The notes beneath the pieces were generated by a model. It did no database searches. It saw only the letters and a program-made list of their open reading frames with translations, and was not told the DNA's origin. From Luteimonas sp. ANT-B3E (lineage in GTDB: Bacteria > Pseudomonadota > Gammaproteobacteria > Xanthomonadales > Xanthomonadaceae): a stretch of DNA of 64,000 bases. The stretch lies in contig LXQJ01000012.1 in assembly GCA_001683895.1 (NCBI GenBank), positions 40,297 to 104,296 of the forward strand, read 5' to 3'. Within the stretch, counting starts at the first letter, position 1. Each line of letters opens with the position of its first letter. Positions 40,192-49,481 of this stretch are shown here, piece by piece. Both the position numbers and the translations under genes were made by a program.

Positions 40192-42741
40192 TCAGGGACG
40201 CGGCTTGGCGCGGTGCGTCGCCTGTGCGTGCCACGGGTCCTGCGGCCACGGGTGTTTCGGGTAGCGCCCCTGCATCTCGCGGCGGACTTCTGGATAGGTG
40301 CGCTCCCAGAAGCCGCGCAGGTCGCGCGTGACCTGCAGCGGCCGGCCCGCGGGCGACAGCAGGTGCAGGGTGAGCGTCACCGCACCATTGGCGATGCGGG
40401 GCGTCTCGGCCAGGCCGAACAGTTCCTGCAGCTTGACCGCAAGCACCGGCGCCAGCGGCGCGCCGTCGTCGTCGATGCCGTAGGTGATCGCCCGTTCCTG
40501 CCCCGAGGGAACGCGGATGCGCGCTGGCGCCAGCGCCTCCAGCGGCCCGCGCAGTGCACGGTCGAGCCGCGCGTGCAGCGCAGCCGAGAGTCCATCGGGC
40601 GACAGTGCGTCGAGCCGCGTGCGGCCGGCGAACGCGGGCGCCAGCCACTGCGCGGCGTCGGCCAGCAGGGCGTCGTCGGACAGGTCCGGCAGCCCCAGCG
40701 CCGGCTGCCACGCACGCACGCAGCGCACGCGCGCCCGCCACTGCTGCAGCGCGGGCGTCCACGGCAGCAGTGCCAAGCCGCCAGCGCGCACCGCGTCGGT
40801 CAGCGCGGCCGCGGCCGCGGCGGGATCCACGCGACCGCCGGCACGCGCTTCGATGACGATCCCGTCGAAGCGCTGCACGCGCTCGGCGACCAGCGCGCGG
40901 CGGTCGCCGTCCCAGCGCACCTCGTCGCGGTCGATGAAACGTTCGCCGAAGGCGTGGCGCAGCGCGGCGACGTCCACCGGCGCGCCGCGCAGCAGCAGCG
41001 CGTCGCGCGACTCGTGGCGCAGCTCCACCGCGACCAGCCACGGCTCGCCGACCAGCGCGCTGTCGTCGAACAACCGCGCCATGCGTCCGTTGGCGAGCTG
41101 GTAGCGCAGGCGGTCGGTCGCATGCCGGTACGCGATGCGGTCCGGGAACGCGTGTGCCAGCAGTACGCCGAGCACGTGCGTCGACACGGCCGCCGGCGCT
41201 TCACCGGAGACGCCCAGCCGTCGTCGCCACTGCCGCGCCGCGGCGTCGATCGCGGCCAGCGCGCCGCGATGGGCATCCGCTGGCGCGCGACCAGCGCGGA
41301 ATGCCGCCAGCGCCTGCCAGCGCGCTGCGACCGCGTCGGACCTTCCCGCCCCCGCAGCGGCGCGCAGCGGATCGCGCGCCTCGATCAGCGCCGCGAGGTC
41401 ACAGGCGAGCGCACGCCCTGCCGGCGTGGTCGCGGCCAGCAGCATCGCCGCCAGCCGCGGGTGCGTCCCGAGCGCGAGCATGCTCCGCCCCAACGGCGTC
41501 GGCATGCCGTCGTCCTGCAGCGCGGCCAAGCGACGCAACAGGTCGCGCGCGGCGGCGAGCGCCCCGGGAGGTGGTGGATCCAGGAAGCGCACGGCGTCGC
41601 TGCCCCAGCCGGCCAGCTCAAGCGCCAACGCCGCCAGCTCGACCTGCGCGATTTCGGGCCGCCGCTGCGGCTCCAGCCGCTGCGACGCCGGCCACAGCCG
41701 GTACGCCCATCCGTCGGCGACGCGTCCGGCGCGGCCGGTGCGCTGGTCGGCGGAGGCCTGCGCGATGGCGACCACGTCGAGCCGCGAGAAGCCGCTGCCG
41801 GGATCGAACCGCGGCTCGCGTGCCAACCCGCTGTCGACGACCACGCGCACGCCGGACAGCGTCACGCTGCTCTCGGCGACATTGGTCGCCAGCACCACGC
41901 GCCGGCGGCCGTCGGCAGCCGGCGCCAGCAGCGCGGACTGCTGTGCCACGGGCAGGTCGCCGTGCAGCGCCAGCACGTCCACCGAATCCACGCCGTCGGC
42001 CGGCAGCGCGACGTCCAGTGCGCGCTGCATCCGGTCGATCTCGCGACGGCCGGGCAGGAACACCAGCACGTCGCCGGGATGCGCCGCCAGCGCGTCGACC
42101 ACCGCGCGTCGGCACTGCGCCTCCAGCGGCTCGTCGCGCCGCGCCGCCACGTGCGCCACCGCGACCGGATACGCGCGGCCCGGGCTGGACAGCTGCGGCG
42201 CGTCCAACCACGCCGCCAGCCGCGCGCCGTCCAGCGTCGCCGACATCAGCACGATGCGCAGCCCGGGCCGCATCGAAGCCTGCACGTCGAGCGCCAGCGC
42301 CAGCCCGAGGTCTGCCGCCAGGTGGCGCTCGTGGAACTCGTCGAACAGCAGCGCGCCGACCGCCTGGTCGCCGCCCTCGCCCAGCGTCGGGTCGTCCTGC
42401 AGCATCCGGGTCAGGATGCCCTCGGTGACGACCAGGATCCGCGTGCGCGGACCGACGCGCGATTCGAAGCGGATGCGGTAGCCGACCGTGTCGCCTGGCG
42501 CCTCGCCGAGCTGCCGCGCCATGAACGCCGCCGCCGCGCGCGCGGCCACCCGCCGCGGCTCCAGCATCACGATGCGCTGCCCCGCGAGCCACGGCGCGTC
42601 CAGCAACGCCAGCGGCACCTGCGTGGTCTTGCCGGCACCCGGCGGCGCTTCCAGCACCAGCCGCGGATGCGCGGCCAGGCTGTCGCGCACCGCGGGCAGC
42701 AGCACATCGATCGGGAACGTCGTCGGCGGAGCGCGTGACAT
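40192..42741 (-). CDS. hrpB: ATP-dependent helicase HrpB
   Basis: LVLEAPPGAGKTTQVPLALLD, MLEPRRVAARAAA, LLFDEFHERHLAADLGLAL, QRTGRAGRVADGWAYRLW; start re-set inside ORF 40192..43491. Confidence 0.95.
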   Translation of the reverse strand: MSRAPPTTFPIDVLLPAVRDSLAAHPRLVLEAPPGAGKTTQVPLALLDAPWLAGQRIVMLEPRRVAARAAAAFMARQLGEAPGDTVGYRIRFESRVGPRTRILVVTEGILTRMLQDDPTLGEGGDQAVGALLFDEFHERHLAADLGLALALDVQASMRPGLRIVLMSATLDGARLAAWLDAPQLSSPGRAYPVAVAHVAARRDEPLEAQCRRAVVDALAAHPGDVLVFLPGRREIDRMQRALDVALPADGVDSVDVLALHGDLPVAQQSALLAPAADGRRRVVLATNVAESSVTLSGVRVVVDSGLAREPRFDPGSGFSRLDVVAIAQASADQRTGRAGRVADGWAYRLWPASQRLEPQRRPEIAQVELAALALELAGWGSDAVRFLDPPPPGALAAARDLLRRLAALQDDGMPTPLGRSMLALGTHPRLAAMLLAATTPAGRALACDLAALIEARDPLRAAAGAGRSDAVAARWQALAAFRAGRAPADAHRGALAAIDAAARQWRRRLGVSGEAPAAVSTHVLGVLLAHAFPDRIAYRHATDRLRYQLANGRMARLFDDSALVGEPWLVAVELRHESRDALLLRGAPVDVAALRHAFGERFIDRDEVRWDGDRRALVAERVQRFDGIVIEARAGGRVDPAAAAAALTDAVRAGGLALLPWTPALQQWRARVRCVRAWQPALGLPDLSDDALLADAAQWLAPAFAGRTRLDALSPDGLSAALHARLDRALRGPLEALAPARIRVPSGQERAITYGIDDDGAPLAPVLAVKLQELFGLAETPRIANGAVTLTLHLLSPAGRPLQVTRDLRGFWERTYPEVRREMQGRYPKHPWPQDPWHAQATHRAKPRP

Positions 42742-42798
42742 CGCGGCAGGATAGGGCTGCTGCGGTGGCGCGTCGAAACGCGTTGCTAGACTCCAACG

Positions 42799-43617
42799 AT
42801 GGATCTCATCGACATCGGCGCGAACCTCACCCACGACAGTTTCGAGGCCGATCGCGACGCCGTGCTGCAGCGCGCGCAAGATGCGGGCGTATCGCGCATC
42901 GTGGTGACTGGCGCCAGCCGTGAGGACTCGCCGAAGGCGCTCGCGCTGGCGCTGGCCCACCCGGGCGTGCTCTACGCCACCGCGGGCGTGCATCCGCACC
43001 ACGCCCTGGAATACACCGAGGAATGCGACGCCGAGCTGCGGGCACTGGCGGCGCACCCGGAGGTGGTCGCGATCGGCGAAGCCGGGCTGGACTACTACCG
43101 CGACCTCGCGCCACGGCCGGCGCAGCGACGCGCGTTTTCGCGCCAGCTGCAGATCGCGGCCGACACCGGCAAGCCGCTGTTCCTGCACCAGCGCGACGCC
43201 CACGACGACTTCGTCGCGGTGATGAAGGATTTCGACGGCCAACTGGGGCCGGCGGTGGTGCACTGCTTCACGGGTGACCGGCGGGCGCTGTTCGCCTGCC
43301 TCGACCGCGACTGGCACATCGGCATCACCGGCTGGCTGTGCGACGAGCGCCGAGGCGCGCACCTGCGCGAGCTGGTGCCGCACATCCCCGCCAACCGGCT
43401 GATGGTCGAAACCGACGCGCCCTACCTGCTCCCGCGCACGCTGTCGCCGATGCCGAAGGACCGCCGCAACGAGCCGGCGTTCCTGCCGCACATCGTCGCC
43501 GAGCTGGCGCGCGATCGCGGCGAGGAAGTGGCGCTGACCGCGGGTGCGGCGACGGCCACCGCGCGCGCCTTCTTCGGCCTGTCAGCGGAACCCAGGCACC
43601 TAGCGTCGATCCCCTGA
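42799..43617 (+). CDS. tatD: TatD family metal-dependent hydrolase
   Basis: MDLIDIGANLTHDSFEADRDAVLQRAQDAGV; AGVHPHHA; IGEAGLDYYRD; VHCFTGDRRAL; ETDAPYLLPR. Confidence 0.93.
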   Translation: MDLIDIGANLTHDSFEADRDAVLQRAQDAGVSRIVVTGASREDSPKALALALAHPGVLYATAGVHPHHALEYTEECDAELRALAAHPEVVAIGEAGLDYYRDLAPRPAQRRAFSRQLQIAADTGKPLFLHQRDAHDDFVAVMKDFDGQLGPAVVHCFTGDRRALFACLDRDWHIGITGWLCDERRGAHLRELVPHIPANRLMVETDAPYLLPRTLSPMPKDRRNEPAFLPHIVAELARDRGEEVALTAGAATATARAFFGLSAEPRHLASIP

Positions 43618-43786
43618 TCGACGAGGTCCACGACTACGACGGCAGCACGGCGCCCGGACAGGCGTTGATTCGACGCTGCATCGCCAGAACCATCGACGTC
43701 GTGGTGCCGCTACGGGCGACAGGGCCCGCGGGAACGCGCCTGACCCGGGCTCGCACGCGTAGAGGGGAATGGCCGGAGGTCATGCC

Positions 43787-44188
43787 TCAGCTTCCTTGCA
43801 TGCGGCCGGCCTGGGCACAGGCACGTTCGCGGTCTGCCGCACTTGCACCCGCCATCTTCGTTTTGCCCTCGGCGTACCCCGCATCGAACGCTGCATCGAA
43901 TGCCGGACCCGGCATGCCCGACTGACCCGACAACATGCGTTGCGCTTCCTTCATATCGCCAAGCTGGGCAGCGCTGTAATCGCCGCAAACCTCTGCGAGG
44001 GCCAGTATCCCACCGCCAAAGTGCGCCATCTGGGCAGCCACCGGGGCGACGGGGACCACCTGCGATGCGACGGCGGGTTCAGCGGCAGCCGGGGCGGTCG
44101 CCGCGTCATTGCTGCACGCCGTCGCTGCAACGACCATGGCCAGCGCCAGGATCAGCTGCCCACGACACGATCTCTGCGAGGTTGCCAT
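43787..44188 (-). CDS. Hypothetical lipoprotein-like protein
   Basis: MATSQRSCRGQLILALAMVVAATAC signal; no family recognised. Confidence 0.5.
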   Translation of the reverse strand: MATSQRSCRGQLILALAMVVAATACSNDAATAPAAAEPAVASQVVPVAPVAAQMAHFGGGILALAEVCGDYSAAQLGDMKEAQRMLSGQSGMPGPAFDAAFDAGYAEGKTKMAGASAADRERACAQAGRMQGS

Positions 44189-44373
44189 GGACTCAACTCC
44201 TGTCAGTGGGGAGACGCCGCGGATGTTGACCGGGCGAGCCGGACCTCCGCACTTTGACATCGCCGTACCTGCGGCGCTGGCCAAGCTGTGCATGCGTTCC
44301 GGGTGATGGACCTGTTTCCTGCTTCACGGCAACGGGGGCATGTGCAGAAGTACGCCGCCGTAGCTGCGACTGC

Positions 44374-45930
44374 TCAGAGCCTCACCAGCTCGACGCGACG
44401 GTTCAATGCCTTGCCTGCATCGGTTGCATTGTCCGCGACCGCCCTCTCGGCGCCATGGCCCGTCGCCCGCAGCCGGTCCGCCACGATTCCGGCCTCGACC
44501 AATGACGCCATGACGGATTGAGCCCGCGCTAGTGACAGCGCCTTGTTGCGGGCGGCGTCGCCGCTGGCATCGGTATGTCCGTCGATCGAGAGTCGCAGTG
44601 AGCGGTCGTCGCGCAGCAGCGCCACCACCTGGTCCAGCTGTGGCTGCGAGTCCGGCAGGATGTCGGCCTTGTCGACCGCGAAGTTGACCGCGATCGCGAC
44701 CCGACCGTCTTCGGCGATGCCCTGCTTCAGCGCATCCGCGGGCAGCAGCGCCGCGGTCTGCTGGAAGCCCTCGCGCTCGACGACGACCCAGCCCGCGATC
44801 AGCGGGTCGAGCCGCGCGTGGATCCAGACCTGGCGGCCGTCATCGAGATCGACGCGCCAGGTACTGCGGTCGTCCTCGTCCCAGCTGTACCCGGCAGCGT
44901 TCCCATACGGGCTCTTGCGCTCGAAGGAGATGCCCTCTGACGCCGCGACCGGAACAGGCCCGGCGTGCACCAGCGCGCCACCGGCCTCGGCCATCATTGC
45001 TTCGAGATGCCGTCGCACCTCGTGCATGGAGGTGGTGTCCTCTTCGGCATCGAAGGCGATCGCGTACGCCTTGCCTTCGACCTCCTCGAACGCCGCACCC
45101 GTCCAGAACGGGAACGCGTCGTAGTCGCGCCGCAGCGGCTGATCGCGCTGGTCGTAGCCGGCGGGCAGGATCAGGTACGGGAACTCGCCGGACCAGCGCG
45201 CGGTCGGCCGGAACGGCTGCTCGTCGACCGCTACCACCCCGGTGGAGCTGCCGTCATACGCCAGTTGGACCCAGACCGTGCGGTCGGCGCGGCGGATGAC
45301 GAAGACCGCCGTGGGTGTGGTGGCGTCGTAATTCACTGCGTCGATGTACCCGTGGCCGATCTCATCCTTCAGCGACCCGTAATAGACGTCGCGCTGCAGC
45401 GGCCCGTCGTAGACGCGGCGGCCGCCCGCCTGCTCCAGCACCGCCTCGAGATTGCGGCGCACCTCGAGAGGCGAATAGTCCTTGCCCGGCGCCGCGTCGC
45501 GGTCGATGCCGATCGCGGCCGACCAGCTCGGTCCCTCGACCCAGTGCACGCCGTGACCAAGCCGGAACGGGAAGCGCGCATAAGCCCGCGTGCGGGCTCT
45601 GTTGACGGCCCTATAACCGCGCGGCATGGAAAACACGGGAAGCGCGCCTAGTGCGCCTTGGGTGACCGGCACGCTGTCTGGATCGAACGCCACCTGCGGC
45701 ACCGGCGTGCCGTCGCGGTCAACCAGGGCCGCGCCAGCGACGCCGCCCGGCGTGACGCTGGCACGGGCCGTCGTCGCGTCGCCTCCGGCCGCGGCAACGT
45801 CGGCGGTCGCCGCGGGCGGAGCGGCGCCGGCATCGACTCTTGGCGCTGCTGGTCCGTCGGATGCACCGTTGCATGCCGACAGCGCAGTCAGCAGGACGAG
45901 GACAATCAAGGTGGAGCGGGCATGGCGCAT
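44374..45930 (-). CDS. OmpA-family lipoprotein with internally duplicated N-terminal domain
   Basis: Lipobox LLTALSAC; C-terminal OmpA peptidoglycan-binding motif (LSIDGHTDASGDAARNKALSLARAQSV...GKALNRRVELVRL). Confidence 0.85.
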   Translation of the reverse strand: MRHARSTLIVLVLLTALSACNGASDGPAAPRVDAGAAPPAATADVAAAGGDATTARASVTPGGVAGAALVDRDGTPVPQVAFDPDSVPVTQGALGALPVFSMPRGYRAVNRARTRAYARFPFRLGHGVHWVEGPSWSAAIGIDRDAAPGKDYSPLEVRRNLEAVLEQAGGRRVYDGPLQRDVYYGSLKDEIGHGYIDAVNYDATTPTAVFVIRRADRTVWVQLAYDGSSTGVVAVDEQPFRPTARWSGEFPYLILPAGYDQRDQPLRRDYDAFPFWTGAAFEEVEGKAYAIAFDAEEDTTSMHEVRRHLEAMMAEAGGALVHAGPVPVAASEGISFERKSPYGNAAGYSWDEDDRSTWRVDLDDGRQVWIHARLDPLIAGWVVVEREGFQQTAALLPADALKQGIAEDGRVAIAVNFAVDKADILPDSQPQLDQVVALLRDDRSLRLSIDGHTDASGDAARNKALSLARAQSVMASLVEAGIVADRLRATGHGAERAVADNATDAGKALNRRVELVRL

Positions 45931-46055
45931 GCGACGTCCTTATCGGCAGGCCCGGCGCCTATGCGCCGGACGGGAAGCGGGAATCTACACCGCCACCCGG
46001 CACCGTGCGCACAACACGCACACCGCCCACACCGCTGTTGCGCCCCCGGCCAGCA

Positions 46056-46868
46056 TCAGCTGCGCAGCCCCACCCCGCGGCGCAGCAGCCACAGCGCCAG
46101 CGCGGCCAGCGCCACCACGAACGTCAGCATCAGCGCGTACGCGATCCACACCGGCACGTCGCTGGTGCCCAGCAGGCCGTAGCGGAACGCGTTGACCATG
46201 TAGAACACCGGGTTGGCGTGGGTGGCGGCCTCGGCCCATGGCGGCAGCAGCTTGACCGAATAGAACACGCCGCCCAGGTAGGTGAGCGGGGTCAGGACGA
46301 AGATCGGCACGATGGCGACGTCGTCGAACTTCTTGGCATACACCGCGTTGACGAACCCGGCCAGCGAGAAGATCGTCGCGCCCAGCAGCACCGTGGTCAG
46401 CGTCACCAGCGGGTGCGGGATGCGCACGCTGGTGAACAGCATCGCGATGCACAGCACGATGATGCCGACCAGCAGGCCGCGCAGCACCGCGCCGGCGACG
46501 TAGCCACCCAGAATTACCCAGCTCGGCATCGGGCTGACCAGCAGCTCCTCGACGTGGCGCCCGAACTTGGCGCCGAAGAAACTCGACGAGATGTTGCCGT
46601 AACTGTTCTGGATGACGGCCATCATCACCAGGCCGGGCACGATGAACTCCATGTAGCTGAAGCCGTCCATGGTGCCGATGCGCGAGCCGATGAGGCCGCC
46701 GAAGATCAGGAAGTACAGCGTCATCGTGATCCCCGGCGGTACCAGCGTCTGGCCCCAGATGCGCAGGATGCGGACCACCTCGCGGCGCGCGATGGTGCGC
46801 AGTGCGGTCCAGTTGCGGCGGGTGTCGGAGATCGATGCGAGCTCGCGGACGGCGGGATCGGTGCTCAT
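46056..46868 (-). CDS. ABC-2 type transporter permease (YadH-like)
   Basis: IVPGLVMMAVIQNSYGNISSSFFGAKFGRHVEELLVSPMPSWVILGGYV. Confidence 0.88.
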   Translation of the reverse strand: MSTDPAVRELASISDTRRNWTALRTIARREVVRILRIWGQTLVPPGITMTLYFLIFGGLIGSRIGTMDGFSYMEFIVPGLVMMAVIQNSYGNISSSFFGAKFGRHVEELLVSPMPSWVILGGYVAGAVLRGLLVGIIVLCIAMLFTSVRIPHPLVTLTTVLLGATIFSLAGFVNAVYAKKFDDVAIVPIFVLTPLTYLGGVFYSVKLLPPWAEAATHANPVFYMVNAFRYGLLGTSDVPVWIAYALMLTFVVALAALALWLLRRGVGLRS

Positions 46869-47857
46869 GCCGACGCCCCCTCAGCCTGCGGCCCGGTCAT
46901 GCGCACGAACAGCTCCTCGAGCCGGTTGGACTTGGTGCGCATCGAGCGCACCCGGATGCCGGCGGCGTCGAGCGCCGCGAACACGCCGTTGAGGTCCATC
47001 GCGCGTGGCTTGTCGACTTCCAGCGTCTGGTCATCGACGCGGCCCAGCTCGGCGCCCGTGATCGTCGGCAGCGTCGCCGGCAACGCGCCGTCGATGTCGA
47101 GCACGAAGCCCTCCACGTCCAGCCGCGCCAGCAGCTCGCGCATCGGTCCGTGCGCGACGATGCCGCCGCGGTCGATGATCGCGAGATGGCGGCACAGGTG
47201 CTCCGCCTCTTCGAGGTAGTGCGTGGTCAGGATGATGGTAGTGCCGGAGGCGTTGATCTCGCGCAGCGTGGTCCACATGCCGCGACGGATCTCGATGTCG
47301 ACGCCGGCGGTCGGCTCGTCGAGGATCAGCAGCCGCGGCCGCGTCATCATCGCGCGCGCGATCATCAGCCGCCGCTTCATGCCGCCCGACAGCGTGCGCG
47401 CCATGGTGTGCGCCTTTTCCCACAGCTGGGCGCGCCTGAGCTCCTGCTCCGCGCGCACCGTCGCCTCGGCGCGCGGGATGCCGTAGAAGCCGGCGTAGTT
47501 GATCAGGATGTCGAGCGGCTTCTCGAACATGTTGAAGTTGATTTCCTGCGGCACCAGGCCGATCAGGCGCATGGCGTCGTCGCGGCGCGCGTGCAGGTCG
47601 ACCCCGAACACGCGGACCTCGCCGGAGGTCTTGTTGACCAGCGACGAGACGATGCCGATCAGGGTCGACTTGCCGGCGCCGTTGGGGCCCAGCAGCGCGA
47701 AGAAGTCGCCGGGGGCCACGTCCAGCGAGGTGCCCTTCAAAGCCTCGACGCCACCGTCATAGGTCTTGCGCAGGTCGCGGATGGACAGCGCCGGCGGGAC
47801 AGCGTCGCTGGCGGCGTGCGCCAGTGCGCCCGTGGCGGAATGGGGTGTGGTGGCCAT
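46865..47857 (-). CDS. ABC transporter ATP-binding protein (YadG-like)
   Basis: Walker A GPNGAGKSTLIG, signature LSGGMKRRLMIARAM, Walker B LLILDEPTAGVD. Confidence 0.93.
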   Translation of the reverse strand: MATTPHSATGALAHAASDAVPPALSIRDLRKTYDGGVEALKGTSLDVAPGDFFALLGPNGAGKSTLIGIVSSLVNKTSGEVRVFGVDLHARRDDAMRLIGLVPQEINFNMFEKPLDILINYAGFYGIPRAEATVRAEQELRRAQLWEKAHTMARTLSGGMKRRLMIARAMMTRPRLLILDEPTAGVDIEIRRGMWTTLREINASGTTIILTTHYLEEAEHLCRHLAIIDRGGIVAHGPMRELLARLDVEGFVLDIDGALPATLPTITGAELGRVDDQTLEVDKPRAMDLNGVFAALDAAGIRVRSMRTKSNRLEELFVRMTGPQAEGASA

Positions 47858-47951
47858 GGGGATCCTCGCCGCGGTGGCTGCGGCGGAGCCGCTATTATAG
47901 GCGTCCTGCGGAGCGCGGCCCCTCGCCGCCCCGCCGCCCGAGGCAATCCAC

Positions 47952-48722
47952 ATCAACGTTCCCCGCACCTTCCCGCTCAGGCTCGTCGGTCGCCGCATGC
48001 TGGCCCCGACCATCGCGCACCTGTCATTCGTCCGCGACGACGGACTGCCGCTGGACTTCATACCGGGGCAGTTCGTGCAGGTGCATTTCACCTACGCCGA
48101 CGGCACCGCCACCAAGCGCAGCTATTCACTCGCAACGATCCACGACCACGCCATCGGCCCGGGCGAGGCGGTGGACATCGCGGTCAGCTACGTGCCCGGC
48201 GGCTCGGCGACGGCGCTGTTCGAGAGCCTCGACATCGACGGCGTGGTGCAGGCCAGCGGTCCCTACGGCCGCTTCTGCCTGATGCCGGCTGACACCAACG
48301 CGCGCTATTTGCTGATCGCAACCGGCACCGGCGTCACCCCGTACCGGGCGATGCTCCCGCTGCTGGAGCAGCAGGTCGTCGAACGAGGACTGCAGGTGGT
48401 GGTGCTGTTCGGCGCGCGCTCGCCCGAAGAGCTGCTGTACGGCGACGAGTTCCGCGCCGCCGCCGCGCGCCACCCGGGCCGCTTCCGCTTCGTGCCGTGC
48501 TTCTCGCGCGAACTGCCGGACCCGGGCTCGGCGCACTCGCACGACGACGTCCGCCACGGCTACGTGCAGCAGTTCATCGACGAGTTCGCGCCGACCGCCG
48601 ACGACGACATCGCCTATCTCTGCGGCAACCCGAACATGGTCGACGCCTGTTTCGAGGCGCTGAAGGCGCATGGCTTGCCGGTACCGCAGATCCGCCGCGA
48701 GAAGTACGTCAGCAGCAAATAG
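47952..48722 (+). CDS. fpr: Ferredoxin--NADP reductase
   Basis: FIPGQFVQVHF, KRSYSLAT, GPYGRFCL, LLIATGTGVTPYRAM, YLCGNPNMVD; first ATG (47997) is internal to the expected first beta strand, possible ATC start at 47952. Confidence 0.85.
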   Translation: MNVPRTFPLRLVGRRMLAPTIAHLSFVRDDGLPLDFIPGQFVQVHFTYADGTATKRSYSLATIHDHAIGPGEAVDIAVSYVPGGSATALFESLDIDGVVQASGPYGRFCLMPADTNARYLLIATGTGVTPYRAMLPLLEQQVVERGLQVVVLFGARSPEELLYGDEFRAAAARHPGRFRFVPCFSRELPDPGSAHSHDDVRHGYVQQFIDEFAPTADDDIAYLCGNPNMVDACFEALKAHGLPVPQIRREKYVSSK

Positions 48723-48732
48723 TTGTGCGGCC

Positions 48733-48794
48733 TGTCAAGGTTGCTTGACAACGCGCGTCGACGCCGGCATCCTCAATGTCAAGCTTCCTTGACA
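48733..48794. promoter_or_regulatory. Two identical-arm operator palindromes (TGTCAAG-N4-CTTGACA)
   Basis: TGTCAAGgttgCTTGACA (48733-48750) and TGTCAAGcttcCTTGACA (48777-48794), 44 bp apart, immediately before the ATG at 48799. Confidence 0.7.
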
Positions 48795-48798
48795 GGCC

Positions 48799-49197
48799 AT
48801 GCCGATGCGTCCCAACCACGTCCGCTACCGCCGCCAGCTGCTGGCCTCGATGCTCGCCTACGTCGTGGTCCTGTGGGCCGCGGTCTACGCGCAGCGCCTG
48901 ATCGAACCCCTGCCGCTGCGTACACTGGTCGCGCTGCTGCCGCTGGTGCCGCTGGCCTTTGCGGCGCGCGCGATGCTGCGCCACGTGCGCGCCTGCGACG
49001 AGCTCGAACAGCGCATCGAGCTGGAGTCGCTGGCTGTCGCCGCGCTGGTGCTGACGATGGGGACGTTCGCGCTGGGCCTGCTGTCGATGGCGCGTGTGGT
49101 GTCGATCGACGGCACGGTGGCGCTGGTGTGGATCCTGCCGCTGTTCATCCTGCTGCACGGCGCCTGCCGCCATGTCGCGCACCGGCGCTACCGGTAG
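48799..49197 (+). CDS. Small multi-pass membrane protein, function unknown
   Basis: 133-codon hydrophobic ORF upstream of the HTH gene. Confidence 0.75.
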   Translation: MPMRPNHVRYRRQLLASMLAYVVVLWAAVYAQRLIEPLPLRTLVALLPLVPLAFAARAMLRHVRACDELEQRIELESLAVAALVLTMGTFALGLLSMARVVSIDGTVALVWILPLFILLHGACRHVAHRRYR

Positions 49198-49207
49198 GGC
49201 GCTGGCA

Positions 49208-49402
49208 GTGAAAAGCCACGTACGTCAACTCCGCGACGCCGAGGGCTGGTCGCAGGCCCGGCTGGCGGAGCTGCTGGGCGTGTCGCGGCAGACCGTCAAC
49301 GCGATCGAGACCGGCAAGTACGACCCGAGCCTGCCGCTCGCGTTTGCCATCGCGGCATTGTTCTCGCGCCGCATCGAGGACATCTTCCTGCCTGGCGGTT
49401 GA
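49208..49402 (+). CDS. Small XRE/Cro-type HTH transcriptional regulator
   Basis: VKSHVRQLRDAEGWSQARLAELLGVSRQTVNAIETGKYDPSLPLAFAIAALFSRRIEDIFLPGG. Confidence 0.9.
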   Translation: MKSHVRQLRDAEGWSQARLAELLGVSRQTVNAIETGKYDPSLPLAFAIAALFSRRIEDIFLPGG

Positions 49403-49481
49403 GCGCCGGCCTGGAGCGGTCACGTTCCGCCCGTCGCACCGTCATGGTTCCACACGCGCCACCACCAAGGACCTCCGCACC

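Noticed and set aside
40213-42738. 841-aa plus-strand ORF
   Set aside because: Antisense to hrpB; shadow ORF.
43618-43786. Possible short coding remnant IDEVHDYDGSTAPGQALIRRCIARTIDVVVPLRAT downstream of tatD
   Set aside because: Read in a different frame from tatD with no start or domain; insufficient to separate from chance.
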